Shown here: in pieces, positions 63,595-64,000 of the stretch | Numbering within the stretch: position 1 is the stretch's first letter | How the letters are laid out: every line of letters begins with the position of its first letter | The notes under the pieces: generated by a model | Told to the model about the DNA's origin: nothing | The model's database searches: none | The model's input: only the letters and a program-made list of their open reading frames with translations | Position numbers and translations under genes: made by a program | DNA from: Colwellia psychrerythraea | GTDB taxonomy: Bacteria > Pseudomonadota > Gammaproteobacteria > Enterobacterales > Alteromonadaceae | Direction of reading: 5' to 3' | Length of the DNA: 64,000 nt | Assembly (NCBI RefSeq): GCF_000764185.1 | Contig: NZ_JQEC01000016.1 | Location: forward strand, 1 to 64,000

Positions 63595-64000
63595 ATGTTA
63601 ACTGATAAGCACATCGACATTATAAAAAGCACCATTCCCCTTTTAGAAAATGCAGGGCCGGCATTAACAGGTCATTTTTATCAGCGATTGTTCAGCCATA
63701 ACCCGGAGTTGCAAGATATCTTCAATATGGCCAATCAGCACTCAGGTAGGCAACAAGTAGCATTGTTTGAAGCCATTGCAGCCTATGCTAAAAACATTGA
63801 AAATTTAGCAGTATTAACAACAGCAGTAGAGAGGATTGCGCAAAAACATACTAGTTTCAATATTAAAGCTCCGCACTATGCAGTTGTTGGTCATCATCTT
63901 ATCGAAACATTACGTGAGCTAGCCAGTGAAGCTTTCACCGCTGATGTTGAAGAAGCATGGACAGCAGCCTATCAATTTTTAGCGCAAATATTTATTAACC
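63595..64000 (+). CDS. hmp: Flavohaemoglobin (NO dioxygenase) Hmp, N-terminal part, cut by window end
   Basis: ATG 63595 follows AGGAG by 6 nt. The 135 visible codons encode most of the globin domain: KSTIPLLENAGPALTGHFYQ, then RLFSHNPELQDIFNMANQ, QQVALFEAIAAYA, and the haem-ligand region QKHTSFNIKAPHYAVVGHHL. The flavin reductase part lies beyond the window. Hmp turns NO into nitrate. It is 96 bp after nnrS on the same strand, so co-regulation by NorR is likely, directly or by read-through. Confidence 0.93.
   Translation, partial: MLTDKHIDIIKSTIPLLENAGPALTGHFYQRLFSHNPELQDIFNMANQHSGRQQVALFEAIAAYAKNIENLAVLTTAVERIAQKHTSFNIKAPHYAVVGHHLIETLRELASEAFTADVEEAWTAAYQFLAQIFIN

Noticed and set aside
1-64000. 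CRISPR arrays, tRNA or rRNA genes
   Set aside because: No regularly spaced short repeats, cloverleaf genes or rRNA-like segments were seen on either strand.

Overview
The window is AT-rich and gene-dense, and looks like the chromosome of a marine gammaproteobacterium of the Alteromonadales. A relative of Colwellia or Thalassotalea is my inference from gene content and style; there is no rRNA or marker gene to prove it. No tRNA, rRNA or CRISPR array was seen.

Layout. (1) 1-6364, minus strand: the 5' part of a very large two-partner-secretion (filamentous haemagglutinin-type) adhesin, preceded by a surface lipoprotein with DUF5011, PKD and BspA-type repeats. (2) 7055-13190, plus strand: unrecognised proteins (a large one, an exported one, a multi-pass membrane protein) and an ankyrin-repeat protein, resembling a polymorphic toxin/immunity neighbourhood. 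(3) 13250-14762: a REP-associated (RAYT/Y1) transposase element whose gene is split by one in-frame TGA; a related end sequence lies alone near 21.5 kb. (4) 15158-23631: a receptor-type Ser/Thr kinase with an exported partner, an SPFH/band-7 pair, a membrane protein, an exported protein with a VHL-beta-like domain, and a permuted NlpC/P60-like protein.

(5) 23836-57729 is the core of the window. It holds a nearly complete type VI secretion system (T6SS) in two divergent arms. The minus arm is fha-tssJ-tssK-tssL-tssM-tagF-pppA-ppkA. The plus arm is tssA-tssB-tssC-(small ORF)-second tssC-tssE-(small ORF)-tssF-tssG-lipoprotein-clpV. The arms are flanked by two halves of what looks like an Agl/Glt-type proton-driven envelope machine. 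On the left, continuing the minus arm, are an ExbB/TolQ channel, two ExbD/TolR proteins and a TonB-like protein with an AgmX/PglI-type C-terminus. On the right, after a strong terminator, are a TPR protein, two TPR lipoproteins and a small exported protein, tightly overlapped. Hcp, VgrG and PAAR are absent and must lie elsewhere. Post-translational control by threonine phosphorylation is strongly suggested: PpkA, TssL and the second kinase share TVF-type threonine motifs, and Fha keeps an intact FHA phosphothreonine pocket.

(6) 57887-64000: a possible clan-CD cysteine-peptidase-like protein, an exported M20 amidohydrolase, and a nitric-oxide defence locus (norR divergent from a small membrane protein, nnrS and hmp) with a consensus sigma-54 promoter and a NorR-type inverted repeat. 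hmp is cut by the window end.

Family assignments come from reading motifs by eye; no searches were run.
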